DNA of 64,000 bases from Poriferisodalis sp965262965 (GCF_965262965.1 NZ_OZ253573.1:2914001-2978000), one strand, 5' to 3'; positions 42,919 to 51,941 are shown, counted from the first letter of the stretch. Notes: a model not told the origin generated them from the sequence alone. Numbers and translations: made by a program.

Positions 42919-43500
42919 TCAGGAATCAGATTCTTCGGCAACAACGGTGGCGAACGTCGCGAGAGCGTCTCGCAATTGGACGTCGAGCTCGGGATTGGCG
43001 AGGGTCCCCGTTGCGGTGTCGAAGTTCTCGTCGAACCTAGGGATCGACAGGCTGGCCAGCACGTCGTTGCCGAAATACTGGGCGAGGTGGGCTGCGGACC
43101 GCAGCACGAAGCCGCCCCCGCCACCACCGGGAGAAGTGGAGAGCATGACGATCGGTTTGTCGTGGTACACGCGCATGTTGATCCGTGACGCCCAGTCGAA
43201 AACGTTCTTGTAGGCGACCGTGTAGGAGCCATTGTGCTCCGCGAACGAGATCAGCAGCGCGTCGGCGGCGCCGATCGTGTCGTAGAAGTCGTGGGCCGGC
43301 TGGGGGATCCCGTCAGCGTTCTGGCGGTCGATGCTGTAGATCGGCATCTCGAAGTCGTTCAGGTCGATTGTGCGGACCTCCACCTCGCGGGCCGGGACGC
43401 CCTCGACCAGCCCATCGGTAAGCAGGCGGATGGCGTAGTCGACGAGCTGTCGGTTGATCGACTGGCTGCTGGTGGAGGCGGCGAAAGCCAGGAGTTTCAT
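42919..43500 (-). CDS. NAD(P)H-dependent FMN reductase
   Basis: The 193-residue product is a flavodoxin-like FMN reductase: LLAFAASTSSQSINRQLVDY at the start (phosphate-binding loop), ADALLISFAEHNGSYTVAYK in the middle, and PIVMLSTSPGGGGGG near the third strand. It would transfer electrons from NAD(P)H to FMN or a quinone/azo compound. Three bases away from other genes' operons; it stands alone between the HNH gene and the hydrolase, transcribed with the latter. Confidence 0.85.
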   Translation of the reverse strand: MKLLAFAASTSSQSINRQLVDYAIRLLTDGLVEGVPAREVEVRTIDLNDFEMPIYSIDRQNADGIPQPAHDFYDTIGAADALLISFAEHNGSYTVAYKNVFDWASRINMRVYHDKPIVMLSTSPGGGGGGFVLRSAAHLAQYFGNDVLASLSIPRFDENFDTATGTLANPELDVQLRDALATFATVVAEESDS

Positions 43501-43541
43501 GTCAGGAGCTTCACTTCGTCATGTCCCGGTTCAGGTCGATC

Positions 43542-44432
43542 TCATGGACGTGGGCTGGCGTGAGCGGTGTGGCTGATGATGGCGTCGATGATGAGCGGCC
43601 ACAGCGGCTTCGGCAGATCGTGACCCATGTCTCCGAGGAACAACAGGTTGGCGCTCGGCACGAGCTCGGCGGTGCGCTCACCGCCCTTGGGCAGGATGAG
43701 CTCGTCGTCGCGGCCGTGGATCACCAGTGTCGGGACACGAAGCTGGCGGAGTCCCGCAGCACGAGGCGGTGATCCTCGAACGGCCGACATCTGCCGGCTG
43801 AGACCCTCGGGGTAGAACATGCGGTCGTACGACGCGGCGAGCAGCTCGGCAGCGAGATCGGCGTCGAAGTAGCGGCGACTGCTGCCGATCTTGCGCGAAG
43901 CGACGCCGGCGGCGATGAACTCGTCGCGATCGGTCGGCCACGGCGCCATGAGCGCTGCGCCGGCCTCAGGCGAGGACTCGAAATACTCGGGCTCGCCCGT
44001 CGTCGACATGATCGAGGTCATCGTCAGCACCCGGTCGGAGTGATCGATGGCCATCTGCTGGACGATCATCCCTCCCATCGACACGCCGGCGATGTGCGCC
44101 GCATCAATGTCCAGGTAATCGAGAAGTCCAACCGCGTCGTCGGCGAACGTCGACAGCGTGTACGGCACCGGCGGCAGCGGCTCTCCCGCCGCCGCAGCCT
44201 TTGTGACTGCACGCAGGTCGACCTCGACGCCGTCCAGATGCGTCGACAGCCCGACGTCCCGATTGTCGAAACTGACAACGAACCGTCCCTGTTCCGCGAG
44301 ACGCTCCCGGAATCCGGCGAACCACCCAAGAATCTGCGAGGAGTACCCGTTCACCAACAACAGCGCCGGATCGGCCCGATCCCCGTGGGTCTCGTAGTAC
44401 AGCTCGATGCCGTTGGCGGGTGCATGGGGCAT
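43542..44432 (-). CDS. Alpha/beta-fold hydrolase
   Basis: The 296-residue product has the oxyanion region LLVNGYSSQILGWF, the nucleophile elbow AGVSMGGMIVQQMA, the acid in VIHGRDDELILPKGG and the His in LGDMGHDLP. This is the epoxide-hydrolase/esterase-like class; the substrate is unknown. Followed by the FMN reductase gene after 41 bases, probably in one operon. Confidence 0.88.
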   Translation of the reverse strand: MPHAPANGIELYYETHGDRADPALLLVNGYSSQILGWFAGFRERLAEQGRFVVSFDNRDVGLSTHLDGVEVDLRAVTKAAAAGEPLPPVPYTLSTFADDAVGLLDYLDIDAAHIAGVSMGGMIVQQMAIDHSDRVLTMTSIMSTTGEPEYFESSPEAGAALMAPWPTDRDEFIAAGVASRKIGSSRRYFDADLAAELLAASYDRMFYPEGLSRQMSAVRGSPPRAAGLRQLRVPTLVIHGRDDELILPKGGERTAELVPSANLLFLGDMGHDLPKPLWPLIIDAIISHTAHASPRP

Positions 44433-44659
44433 ACGTCAGGCTCCTGTTCGGGGCGTCGCGCCGGTCGCGCCGGGTTCGTCGCAACGGTGACGGGCGCCGA
44501 CCATTGTGCGCTGCCAGCTGCGCCCAGACACGTGCGAACGTCGGCTCGAAGGAATGTGTCGGTCGCAGGCTCCACAAGTTGTGGGTCAAGACTCTGCACA
44601 CCGGCGGCTGCAAACGCAGCCCCGATGCGACTCTCGGCGGGTGACCTATCGTTCGGGCT

Positions 44660-44821
44660 ATGCGACGGATGCACATCGGGCTGCAGGTCGACAACCTGGA
44701 CGAATCGATCGTGTTCTACACGCGGCTGTTCGGCACCGATCCCACCCTGCGGCGCTCCGACTATGCCAAGTGGATGCTCGACGAGGGCTACGGCACCGCC
44801 GAGATGCCCGACCCCAGCTGA
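44660..44821 (+). pseudogene. Truncated VOC (ArsI/CadI-like) protein
   Basis: Fifty-three codons from ATG 44660 read MHIGLQVDNLDESIVFYTRL and FGTDPTLRRSDYAKWMLDE, the first beta-alpha-beta unit of glyoxalase/VOC proteins, most like the ArsI/CadI group. It then ends in GYGTAEMPDPS, far short of the usual 130-160 residues, and is probably a remnant. Confidence 0.6.
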
Positions 44822-45042
44822 GCACTCCCTGTCGGACCCGCGCCCTGCATGGCGGCAATAGCGAAACAGGCCCTCGGCCAGGAGCGGTCGCTTGTCGCTA
44901 TCGCGACCACCCAGCAGAGCACTGCCACAACGATGCACATACACAGCGCTGTCCCGTACGGCGTTCCCGTCAGAGGGTTGTTGATGACGGCATAGCTGTT
45001 GCCAGCACCGCCGCTCACGAAGGCTGCTGCCGAATCCGCCAC
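44788..45042 (-). CDS. Possible small membrane protein (weak)
   Basis: An 84-residue frame has one strongly hydrophobic segment (ALCMCIVVAVLCWVVAIATS). It begins inside the 3' end of the CoA-ligase gene and ends across the VOC remnant. The overlap on one side and lack of relatives make it doubtful. Confidence 0.3.
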   Translation of the reverse strand: MADSAAAFVSGGAGNSYAVINNPLTGTPYGTALCMCIVVAVLCWVVAIATSDRSWPRACFAIAAMQGAGPTGSAQLGSGISAVP

Positions 45043-46754
45043 GGTGCCTCGATCCGCCCTCGGGCGTTCGCCTCGGTGAGCCGGTTGCGGAGCTCGAACC
45101 GCTTGATCTTGCCCGTCGCTGTCTTCGGGAACTCGTCGACCACGTGGATCTGGCGAGGCCGCTTGAACGCTGCCATCCGGTTGCGGCAGTGCTGTTCGAG
45201 CAGTGCCGTGTCGATCGATGCTCCCGTTGCGGTCACGACGAACGCCACCACGGTCTCGAGGCCCTGGTCGTTCCGGGCGCCCACCACGGCGGCCTCGAGG
45301 ACGGATTCGTGCTCGATAAGCGCGCTCTCGACCTCGGCGGGGGAAACCCAGATGCCTCCTGCCTTGATCATGTCGTTGTTGCGGCCCAGGAACGTCCAGT
45401 GGCCAGCAGCAGACCGGTTGTACACGTCGCCGGTGCGCACCCAGCCCTCGCGGAACGCGGCCGCGGTCGCTTCGGGACGCTGCCAGTAGCCCGTGGCGGC
45501 CGATGGCCCTCGGACGTGGAGGTAGCCCGGGGTGTCGGGTTCGGTGACGAGGTTGTCGTTGTCATCTCGGAGTTCTGCCTCGTAGCCCGGAACGACGTGA
45601 CCGCTCGAGCCCGGGACCTGTTCGTCGAGCGAGTTCGAGATGAAGATGTGCAGCAGCTCGGTGGATCCGATGCCGTCGAGCACAGGGCTTCCGGTCAGCT
45701 CGGCAAAGCGGGTCTGGACGTTGGCCGGCAGGGATTCGCCCGCCGTCACGGTCGCCCGGACGGTGCCGAAGGTCGACGGCGGGGGATTGGCGTCGAGCAT
45801 GGCGGCGCAGAATCCGGGGCTGGAGAAGAACAGCGTCGGCCGCTCGTCAGTGATGAGCTCGGCCATGAGCGCCGGGGTCGGCGGCGAGGGGCAAAGGATG
45901 GCGGTGGCGCCCATGGCGAACGGAAACGTGAGGGAGTTGCCCAGGCCGTAGGCGAAGAAGAGCTTCGCGACCGACAGGCAGCGGTCGTCGGGGGTGACGT
46001 CGAGCACTCGTGAGGCATACGTCTCGACGGTCGCGGGGAGATTCCCGTGCAAGTGCATGACGCCCTTGGGCGTTCCGGTCGTCCCGCTGGAGTAGAGCCA
46101 GAAGGCCTGCGAGCCCCGGGTGGTGGGTGCGACCGGAGCCTCCATGACGTTGCCGGCGTCGCTGGTGTTGGCGTCGTCGTCGGCCGCGCTGGCCGCGCTG
46201 GTGTTGGCGTTGTCGTCGGCCGCGCTGGCCGCGCTGGTGTTGGCGTTGTCGGTGGTGTCGGTGGCTCTGGTAGAGCTGTTGGCGTAGGACCAGGCCCGGA
46301 CGTCGATATCGCGGCCGAGCGCTGCCGCCACCGACGTCGCGTCGCCGCTCACCACAATGTGCAGCAACTCCGGCGCCGCAGCCGCAATGTCAGCCGCGAC
46401 GCCCGCAAACGTGTCGGAAATGGCCAGCACCCGGGCCCCGCAGTCGGCCACGATTCCCGCCAGCGATGTGCCTTCGAGCATCGTCGACAACGGGATGGGC
46501 ACCGCACCGGCGCGCAGGGCGCCAAGAAACAGCGCCGGGAATGTCTCGTCGTCCTGGACGACCATCGCAACTCGGTCCCCGGCCCGCACCCCGAGGTCGT
46601 CGAGGAGCCACTGGGCGCGCCACATCTCTGCCAGCAACTCGGCGTAGGTCGTCGACCGGCCCCCGCAGCGGATGGCGACACGGTCGCCCCTGCCTTCGTC
46701 GACGTGGCGGTCCACCAACCAGGCCGCTGCGTTGAACTCGTCGGTGTCGGCCAC
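45015..46754 (-). CDS. Benzoate-CoA ligase family protein
   Basis: The 579-residue product (GTG 46754, after a G-rich ribosome-binding site; ATG 46793 overlaps boxB) is an AMP-forming ligase with P-loop YSSGTTGTPKGVMH, GIGSTELLHIFIS and WVRTGDVYNRSAAGHW, and the C-terminal KTATGKIKRFELR lysine. STELLHIFISN is characteristic of benzoate-CoA ligases. It follows boxC and boxB on the same strand and would supply benzoyl-CoA to them. A 12-residue tandem repeat is inserted before the P-loop. Confidence 0.88.
   Translation of the reverse strand: MADTDEFNAAAWLVDRHVDEGRGDRVAIRCGGRSTTYAELLAEMWRAQWLLDDLGVRAGDRVAMVVQDDETFPALFLGALRAGAVPIPLSTMLEGTSLAGIVADCGARVLAISDTFAGVAADIAAAAPELLHIVVSGDATSVAAALGRDIDVRAWSYANSSTRATDTTDNANTSAASAADDNANTSAASAADDDANTSDAGNVMEAPVAPTTRGSQAFWLYSSGTTGTPKGVMHLHGNLPATVETYASRVLDVTPDDRCLSVAKLFFAYGLGNSLTFPFAMGATAILCPSPPTPALMAELITDERPTLFFSSPGFCAAMLDANPPPSTFGTVRATVTAGESLPANVQTRFAELTGSPVLDGIGSTELLHIFISNSLDEQVPGSSGHVVPGYEAELRDDNDNLVTEPDTPGYLHVRGPSAATGYWQRPEATAAAFREGWVRTGDVYNRSAAGHWTFLGRNNDMIKAGGIWVSPAEVESALIEHESVLEAAVVGARNDQGLETVVAFVVTATGASIDTALLEQHCRNRMAAFKRPRQIHVVDEFPKTATGKIKRFELRNRLTEANARGRIEAPWRIRQQPS
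46161..46252. repeat. 36-bp in-frame tandem repeat inside the CoA-ligase gene
   Basis: Two full 36-bp units (46161-46196, 46197-46232) and a partial third encode DNANTSAASAAD repeated. They lie in a surface-loop position ahead of the P-loop (residues about 160-200), so length changes would not break the frame. Confidence 0.85.
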
Positions 46755-46779
46755 TGGACCCCCCAGCCCTCTCGCGAAC

Positions 46780-48195
46780 TCAGACCTGCACATACTCGTA
46801 GTCGATGGGTTTGCGGTGGATGCCACGCGTCGGCGGCGCCACCCATCCCGCCATCTTGCCCGGCTCGGTCACACCGGTCATCACCGACTGCACATGCGCC
46901 CGATCGTCGTCGCTGGGCAGCCAGTCATCGACGCCCGCGCTCCACTCCGCATCGTCGAGCAGCCGCCCGTCGGGGCTCACGTGGTGGTCCCTGAACGTGC
47001 CGACGTTGCGGTGGAAGCCGATGTGCGGCAGCTCGAGCCCGAAGTCGATGCCGGCGTCGCTGAGCGTGCGGTTCCAGCGTTGGAGACCCTTGCGGCAGTC
47101 CTCGCTGTAGTCCTCACGCAGCGTTTCGTTGAGTGCGGCCAGCTGGGTGACTTCACGGCTGCCGATCCTGCCCTCGCTGCACTCGGGAACCAGGCGATGG
47201 ACGTTCTTGAGCAGGTGGTCGTCGCGGCGACGCTCCTCCTGAAAGCGGCCCTTGAGGCCCGACGCGAAGTAATTGGCGGCGTTCGTCGACGTCTCCGAGC
47301 CGAACAGGTCGAGCGACACCGCGTAATGGAAGTTGACGTACTTCTGGAGCAAGTCCAGGTTGAAGCCGCCATAGGGATGCACGTCGTCGGTGTCGTGCTG
47401 GCGCATCAACTCGACGGTGCGCTGGACCACCCGGCCCACCCCCGAGGCCCCGACGAACATGTGATAGGCCTCCTCCTTGAGCATGAAATCGCACGTGCGC
47501 GAGAGGGGATCGAACGCCGATTCGCGCAGCGACGCCAGCTGGTACTTGCCGTCACGGTCGGTGAAGTAGGTGAACATGAAGAACGAAAGCCAGTCGGGCG
47601 TCTCCTCGTTGAAGGCGCCCAGGATGCGCGGGTTGTCACTGTCGCCCGAGTGGCGTTCGAGCATCTCGTCGGCTTCGTCGCGGCCGTCGCGGCCGAAGTA
47701 GCCGTGGAGCAGGTACACCATCGCCCACAGGTGGCGGCCCTCCTCGACGTTGATCTGGAACAGGTTCCGCATGTCATACAGCGATGGTGCCGTGAGCGCG
47801 AGGTGGCGCTGCTGCTCCACCGATGCCGGTTCGGTGTCGCCCTGGACCACGAGCAGGCGCCTCAGGTCTGACCGAAACTCGCCGGGCACCTCCTGCCACA
47901 CCGGCTGGCCCTTGTGGTCGCCGAATGCGATCGTGCGGCCGGGCTCGGCATCGGCGAGGAAGATGCCCCATCGGTAGTCGGGCATCTCCACGTGTCCGAA
48001 GTTGGCCCAGCCGTCCTGGCCCACGTCGATGGCGGTGCGCAGGTACACCCGGTTGCGCTGGAACGCAGACGGTCCAAGTTCTTCCCACCACCGGATGAAC
48101 TTCGGCTGCCATTGTTCGAGCGCTCGCTGAAGCCGGCGATCACCCGCAAGGTTGACGTTGTTCGGGATCTTGGCATCGATGTCGACGGACGTCAT
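46780..48195 (-). CDS. boxB: Benzoyl-CoA 2,3-epoxidase, oxygenase component
   Basis: The 471-residue product matches BoxB along its length. Di-iron ligand regions are visible as FQINVEEGRHLWAMVYLLHG and CDFMLKEEAYHMFVGASGVG, and the N-terminus IPNNVNLAGDRRLQRALEQW is typical. BoxB adds one oxygen atom from O2 to benzoyl-CoA, giving the 2,3-epoxide, with electrons from BoxA. It lies 4 bases after boxC and slightly overlaps the possible long form of the ligase. No boxA was found in the window. Confidence 0.93.
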   Translation of the reverse strand: MTSVDIDAKIPNNVNLAGDRRLQRALEQWQPKFIRWWEELGPSAFQRNRVYLRTAIDVGQDGWANFGHVEMPDYRWGIFLADAEPGRTIAFGDHKGQPVWQEVPGEFRSDLRRLLVVQGDTEPASVEQQRHLALTAPSLYDMRNLFQINVEEGRHLWAMVYLLHGYFGRDGRDEADEMLERHSGDSDNPRILGAFNEETPDWLSFFMFTYFTDRDGKYQLASLRESAFDPLSRTCDFMLKEEAYHMFVGASGVGRVVQRTVELMRQHDTDDVHPYGGFNLDLLQKYVNFHYAVSLDLFGSETSTNAANYFASGLKGRFQEERRRDDHLLKNVHRLVPECSEGRIGSREVTQLAALNETLREDYSEDCRKGLQRWNRTLSDAGIDFGLELPHIGFHRNVGTFRDHHVSPDGRLLDDAEWSAGVDDWLPSDDDRAHVQSVMTGVTEPGKMAGWVAPPTRGIHRKPIDYEYVQV

Positions 48196-48199
48196 CGGG

Positions 48200-49879
48200 T
48201 CACACTCGCTTGGGGTCGAAGTCGGGCCGGGAGCCGGTGCCGAAGCGTTGGAGTGCGCCTTGCGGCCCGACGGCGTTCGGTCGCTGGAAGATCCAGTTCT
48301 GCCAGGCGGAGAGCCGCGAGAAGATCTTGGTGGTCATGGTCTCGGGGCCGACGAACCGGAAGTTCGCCTCCATGCCGGTCAGGGCATCCGGGCTGAAGCT
48401 GTCGCGTTCTTCGAGCATCACCCGGATCTCGTCGGGCCAGTCGATGTCGTCGGGTGCGAACGTCACCAGCCCGGCATCGAGGGCGTCGCGGGCCGCAAGA
48501 TCCTTGCCTGCCAGCGCCGCTGCGGTGTCGTAGGCGTCGTCGCGACCCCAGAAGCGGGTCCGCAGCCGGGTGAGGTCGTTGGCCATCGGGTACCAGCCGA
48601 GGTTGGCCTCGGTGAGGCGGATGGTTGCCGGCGCCGGCGGATCGTCGAGTTCTTCCCAGGTGCCTTCAAGCATGAACGAGCGGTCGGCCACGAGGGCAAG
48701 CTCTGCGAGGGTGCCGACGAAGCAGCTGCCCGGCTCGATCAACGTGACGAGCGATCGCGCCGAGACGTCGAGTCGCGACAGCGTTCGTGCCCACAAGAGC
48801 CGGGTTTCGCGGACCAGCCAATGGTGTGCATCGATTGCGAACATCGACTCGGCCTGCGCGATCGCATCGGGGTCGCCGTCGGTGCGGAACACCCAGGTGC
48901 CGATCTCTGGCTCGTTGAATCGCAGATGCAGAATGGCGTCGTCCAGTTCGCGTACGGCACGGAGGATCCATGCGCCTGTGCCAGCGCCTGCGCCTGCCGC
49001 CGCGAACTCGCTCCCGTTCCGCGGCTGCTCGCCCTGCGGGGCGCGCACCACGAACGACGCGGTGCCGTTGTTGCGGTCGATGGCGATCTGGACCGCGGTG
49101 TAGGCAATGGCGTCGTCGCTCACGGTGCGTTCGAGCGGCGCGAGTTCGATGCCGGCCTGATCGTCGGGTCGGTCACTTTGGGCTGCTCGTGTCGCTGCGC
49201 GGGCGCCGACGAGGTCATCCCATCCGCTCGCCGGGGCGATGTGGTCGACCAGTTGCCACTCGAGTGCGGCCTTGGCCCGCAATCCCTCGGAGCGGGTGGC
49301 GAACGTGTCGGCCAGGTCGCGGCGCACGTGGCGCTTCTCGACGAGCCGAGTCAGCCCGCCGGTGCCCGGGAGCACCCCCAGGAGAGGAATCTCGGGCAAC
49401 GAAACCGCCGATGCCCTGTCGTCGATGAGGAGAATCTCGTCGCAGGCCAGCGCCAGCTCGTATCCGCCGCCGGCCGCCGTCCCGTTGACAGCGGCGATCC
49501 ATGCCTGGCCGGAGTTTTCGGTCGCGTCCTCGATGCCGTTGCGGGTCTCGTTGGTGAACTTGCAGAAGTTCACCTTGTGACCGTGGCTGGCGCCGGCCAG
49601 CATCCCGATGTTGGCACCGGCGCAGAAAACCTTGTCGAGGCCGCCGGTGACGACCACGGTCTTGACGCCCGGGTGCTCGAACCGCAGTCGCTGGACTGCA
49701 TCTGCGAGCTCGATGTCGACGCCCAGGTCATAGGAGTTGGTCTTCAGCTCGTAGTCGTCGCGCAGGCCGCCGTGGGGGTCGACGGCCATGGTGAGCGTGG
49801 CGATCGGGCCGTCGACACTGAGCGACCAGTGGCGGTACCGGCTCGGGTGCGTCTGGAATTCGACGGTCGGCTCGCCCAC
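48200..49879 (-). CDS. boxC: Benzoyl-CoA-dihydrodiol lyase
   Basis: The 559-residue product (GTG 49879, with GGAGGAGC just upstream) has two crotonase-like halves: VVVTGGLDKVFCAGANIGML, then AAVNGTAAGGGYELALACDE in the first, and FVGTLAELALVADRSFMLEG in the second. The length fits BoxC. BoxC opens the ring of the epoxide product to 3,4-dehydroadipyl-CoA semialdehyde and formate. First gene of the boxC-boxB-ligase operon. Confidence 0.93.
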   Translation of the reverse strand: MGEPTVEFQTHPSRYRHWSLSVDGPIATLTMAVDPHGGLRDDYELKTNSYDLGVDIELADAVQRLRFEHPGVKTVVVTGGLDKVFCAGANIGMLAGASHGHKVNFCKFTNETRNGIEDATENSGQAWIAAVNGTAAGGGYELALACDEILLIDDRASAVSLPEIPLLGVLPGTGGLTRLVEKRHVRRDLADTFATRSEGLRAKAALEWQLVDHIAPASGWDDLVGARAATRAAQSDRPDDQAGIELAPLERTVSDDAIAYTAVQIAIDRNNGTASFVVRAPQGEQPRNGSEFAAAGAGAGTGAWILRAVRELDDAILHLRFNEPEIGTWVFRTDGDPDAIAQAESMFAIDAHHWLVRETRLLWARTLSRLDVSARSLVTLIEPGSCFVGTLAELALVADRSFMLEGTWEELDDPPAPATIRLTEANLGWYPMANDLTRLRTRFWGRDDAYDTAAALAGKDLAARDALDAGLVTFAPDDIDWPDEIRVMLEERDSFSPDALTGMEANFRFVGPETMTTKIFSRLSAWQNWIFQRPNAVGPQGALQRFGTGSRPDFDPKRV

Positions 49880-50017
49880 AGCTCCTCCATGTCTGACGGT
49901 TCGCAGAGCTTCGCACGCTGCATCTGGGGTCGGCGCGCCCGTGGTGGCAATGGGCACATTCCCGAGGCGAACCGTGCGGGTGAACGGCGTCGGCGCCATA
50001 GCTGTGATGCCGTGCTG

Positions 50018-50560
50018 TCAAACGGCGTCCGTGTGCGGCCCGTCGTCGTCGCCCGGAAAGCTCTCGGCGTCGAGCGTCCGGCCGAAGCGACCAGGAGCGC
50101 CCGGTCCGCGCCGACCGCCGGTTCCGCGCCGATCGCCGGTTCCGCGCCGATCGCCCGGACTGCCCGGACTGCCCGAGCCGGGAGACCAGCCGGCGACGGT
50201 GATGCGCTTGGAGTAGCGGCGCACCAGTACCGACCGCACGGCCATCCGGGTGGGCGGGAACAGCAGCAGCAGCCCGACCGCATCGGTGATGAATCCCGGT
50301 GTCAGCATCAATGCCCCGGCAAGCACGATGAGCAGCCCGTCGACCAGTTCATTGCCCGGTATCTCGCCCTGCTCCAAACGGGTTCGGATCTGGTTCAGCA
50401 CGCCGAGCCCCGAGCGCCGCACCATCCACGCCCCGACCACCGACACCACCAGCAGCAGCACGATCGTCTGACCGGCGCCGAGGCCGCCTGCCACCTGCAC
50501 GATCACGTACAGCTCAAGCAGCGGCACCGACACAAGCAACAGGATCAGCACCGCGAGCAC
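50018..50560 (-). CDS. fxsA: FxsA family membrane protein
   Basis: The 180-residue product has the FxsA core: LLLVSVPLLELYVIVQVAGG, SVVGAWMVRRSGLGVLNQIR and ALMLTPGFITDAVGLLLLFP, with three or four membrane segments. The C-terminal tail is low-complexity with tandem GDRRGTG units. FxsA in E. coli is known for suppressing F-plasmid exclusion of phage T7; its normal role is unclear. Confidence 0.88.
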   Translation of the reverse strand: MLAVLILLLVSVPLLELYVIVQVAGGLGAGQTIVLLLVVSVVGAWMVRRSGLGVLNQIRTRLEQGEIPGNELVDGLLIVLAGALMLTPGFITDAVGLLLLFPPTRMAVRSVLVRRYSKRITVAGWSPGSGSPGSPGDRRGTGDRRGTGGRRGPGAPGRFGRTLDAESFPGDDDGPHTDAV

Positions 50561-50573
50561 GGCTCCCAGCGTA

Positions 50574-50631
50574 CGAGAGCCTCAGAGCCTCAGAGCCTCA
50601 CAGCCTCGCTGAGTCGCTGAGTCGCTGAACT
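50574..50631. repeat. Short tandem repeats upstream of fxsA
   Basis: GAGCCTCA-type units are repeated about four times, then CTGAGTCG about three times, in the gap between fxsA and the VapBC operon. Confidence 0.7.
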
Positions 50632-50746
50632 CGTTCATCAACGGATCGATCCAAAACCGTCTGCAGTTCAGCGCACGCCGTCGACAACACTGCGAGGAGG
50701 TGGCGGCCAGCGAAATCGTCGGCAGCGGATACCACGTCGGAATGGT

Positions 50747-50774
50747 GTATACAGTGCTCATGAGGCGTATACAG
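50747..50774 (+). promoter_or_regulatory. Candidate VapB operator: two GTATACAG boxes
   Basis: GTATACAG occurs at 50747-50754 and 50767-50774, exactly 20 bp (two turns) apart, on either side of the antitoxin ATG at 50760. GTATAC is self-complementary. Direct boxes over the start fit autorepression by a ribbon-helix-helix antitoxin. Confidence 0.5.
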
Positions 50775-50984
50775 CTCTATATCGACGACGAGGTCGATGA
50801 GGCTTTGTCGGCGGAAGCGGCGCGCCTCGGTACGTCGCGTTCGGCCTTGGTTCGTGACGCGGTGCGCGATTCATTGGGCACCCGGCTTCAGGCTTCGCCC
50901 GATGCGGTCGATGAGCTCGTCGGTTCTGTCGATGTCGACCCCGACGACGACATCGATGCCGTGGTGTACGGATTGCCTCAGTGA
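50760..50984 (+). CDS. vapB: Ribbon-helix-helix antitoxin (VapB-like)
   Basis: The 74-residue product starts MRRIQLYIDDEVDEALSAEA, a ribbon-helix-helix, followed by an acidic tail (DVDPDDDIDAVVYGLP) that would bind the toxin. It overlaps the PIN-domain gene by four bases. ATG 50760 was chosen because the family's first strand begins there. Confidence 0.8.
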   Translation: MRRIQLYIDDEVDEALSAEAARLGTSRSALVRDAVRDSLGTRLQASPDAVDELVGSVDVDPDDDIDAVVYGLPQ

Positions 50985-51382
50985 GGTTCGCCGACACCTC
51001 GTTTTGGGTCGGTCTTCAAGTGCCGCGCGACCGTCGACATGCCGACGCCGCCCGACTGTGGCGACAGGACCAGAGCCCGGTGCGGACATCCAACTTGGTG
51101 CTCGGCGAGACGTGGACGTGGCTGAGGCGGCGGGCCGGTCATGCCGCAGCGGTTCGATTCGTGGACATGATCACGCGCTCGAGTCGAGTGTCGGTAGTCG
51201 TGGTGGACAACGCGGTCGACGAGCGGGCGTGGGTGTGGTTGCACGGTCGCGATGAGCGCCCGTATTCCTACGTGGACGCCACGAGCTTCGAGATCATGCG
51301 CCGCGAGCGCATCACCGAAGCGTTGGCCTTCGACGGCGATTTCACGGCGGTTGGCTTTGTCGAGGTCAGATCCTTCCCCTAG
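50981..51382 (+). CDS. vapC: PIN-domain ribonuclease toxin (VapC-like)
   Basis: The 133-residue product has the PIN acidic residues: FADTSFWVG (first D), VLGETWTWL (E), YSYVDATSF (D) and LAFDGDF (D). VapC toxins cut tRNA or rRNA. The GTG at 50981 overlaps the antitoxin stop, as usual for VapBC. Confidence 0.85.
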   Translation: MRFADTSFWVGLQVPRDRRHADAARLWRQDQSPVRTSNLVLGETWTWLRRRAGHAAAVRFVDMITRSSRVSVVVVDNAVDERAWVWLHGRDERPYSYVDATSFEIMRRERITEALAFDGDFTAVGFVEVRSFP

Positions 51383-51452
51383 CCCCGCAACCCCCACTGT
51401 CACCTAGTGGACCTGTTCCAAACGCTCGGCCCTAAGGGGTGGGCCCGAACGA

Positions 51453-51941
51453 TCAGTCGCGGATGTCTTTGAGCAACAGCATCAGCGTCAGGTCGTCGAT
51501 GGGCGAGGGCTCGAACCCGAAGTGGCCGTAGAAGCTGGCGGCTTGATCATCTTTGGCATGCACGAGCACGACTCGAAGGCCCGTGATCTCAGCCACTTCG
51601 AGCGCCTTGAGCAGGAAGTGGCCGAGCATCGCAGCGGCGAGCCCAGCGCCCTGGTGTTCGCGGTCGACTGCGAGGCGGCCCAGCAGCATCGCGGGAATCG
51701 GATCCGGCTGGTTGCGCGCCGCCCGCTTGGTGGCATCGGTGCGAGCAACGACGGCGGCGCTCGACGCGTAGAACGCGACGACGCGGGTGCCGTCGGTGAC
51801 GACCCACGTTCGACTTGCACCTTCGCGCTGGTTGCGTGGAGCGCGCCGACGTAACCAGTCGTTCAGTGCGTCGTCACCGCAGTCGAAGTTGTTTGCGTCG
51901 TGTGAGGGCGCCAGCAGTTGTGGACCCTGGTATCCGCTCAC
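51453..51941 (-). CDS. GNAT-type toxin (TacT-like N-acetyltransferase)
   Basis: The 162-residue product has a GNAT fold with the acetyl-CoA motif LLGRLAVDREHQGAGLAAAM and an N-terminal FDCGDDALNDWLRRRA pattern shared by TacT toxins, which acetylate charged tRNA. GTG 51941 overlaps the stop of the DUF1778 antitoxin upstream. Confidence 0.82.
   Translation of the reverse strand: MSGYQGPQLLAPSHDANNFDCGDDALNDWLRRRAPRNQREGASRTWVVTDGTRVVAFYASSAAVVARTDATKRAARNQPDPIPAMLLGRLAVDREHQGAGLAAAMLGHFLLKALEVAEITGLRVVLVHAKDDQAASFYGHFGFEPSPIDDLTLMLLLKDIRD

Noticed and set aside
48152..50620. Long plus-strand frame (822 codons) over boxC and fxsA
   Set aside because: It is antisense to well-supported minus-strand genes and lacks any recognisable motif.
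50574..50631. CRISPR-like array
   Set aside because: The units are 8 bases, contiguous and without spacers; no Cas genes are present. The tract at 63379 is rejected for the same reason.
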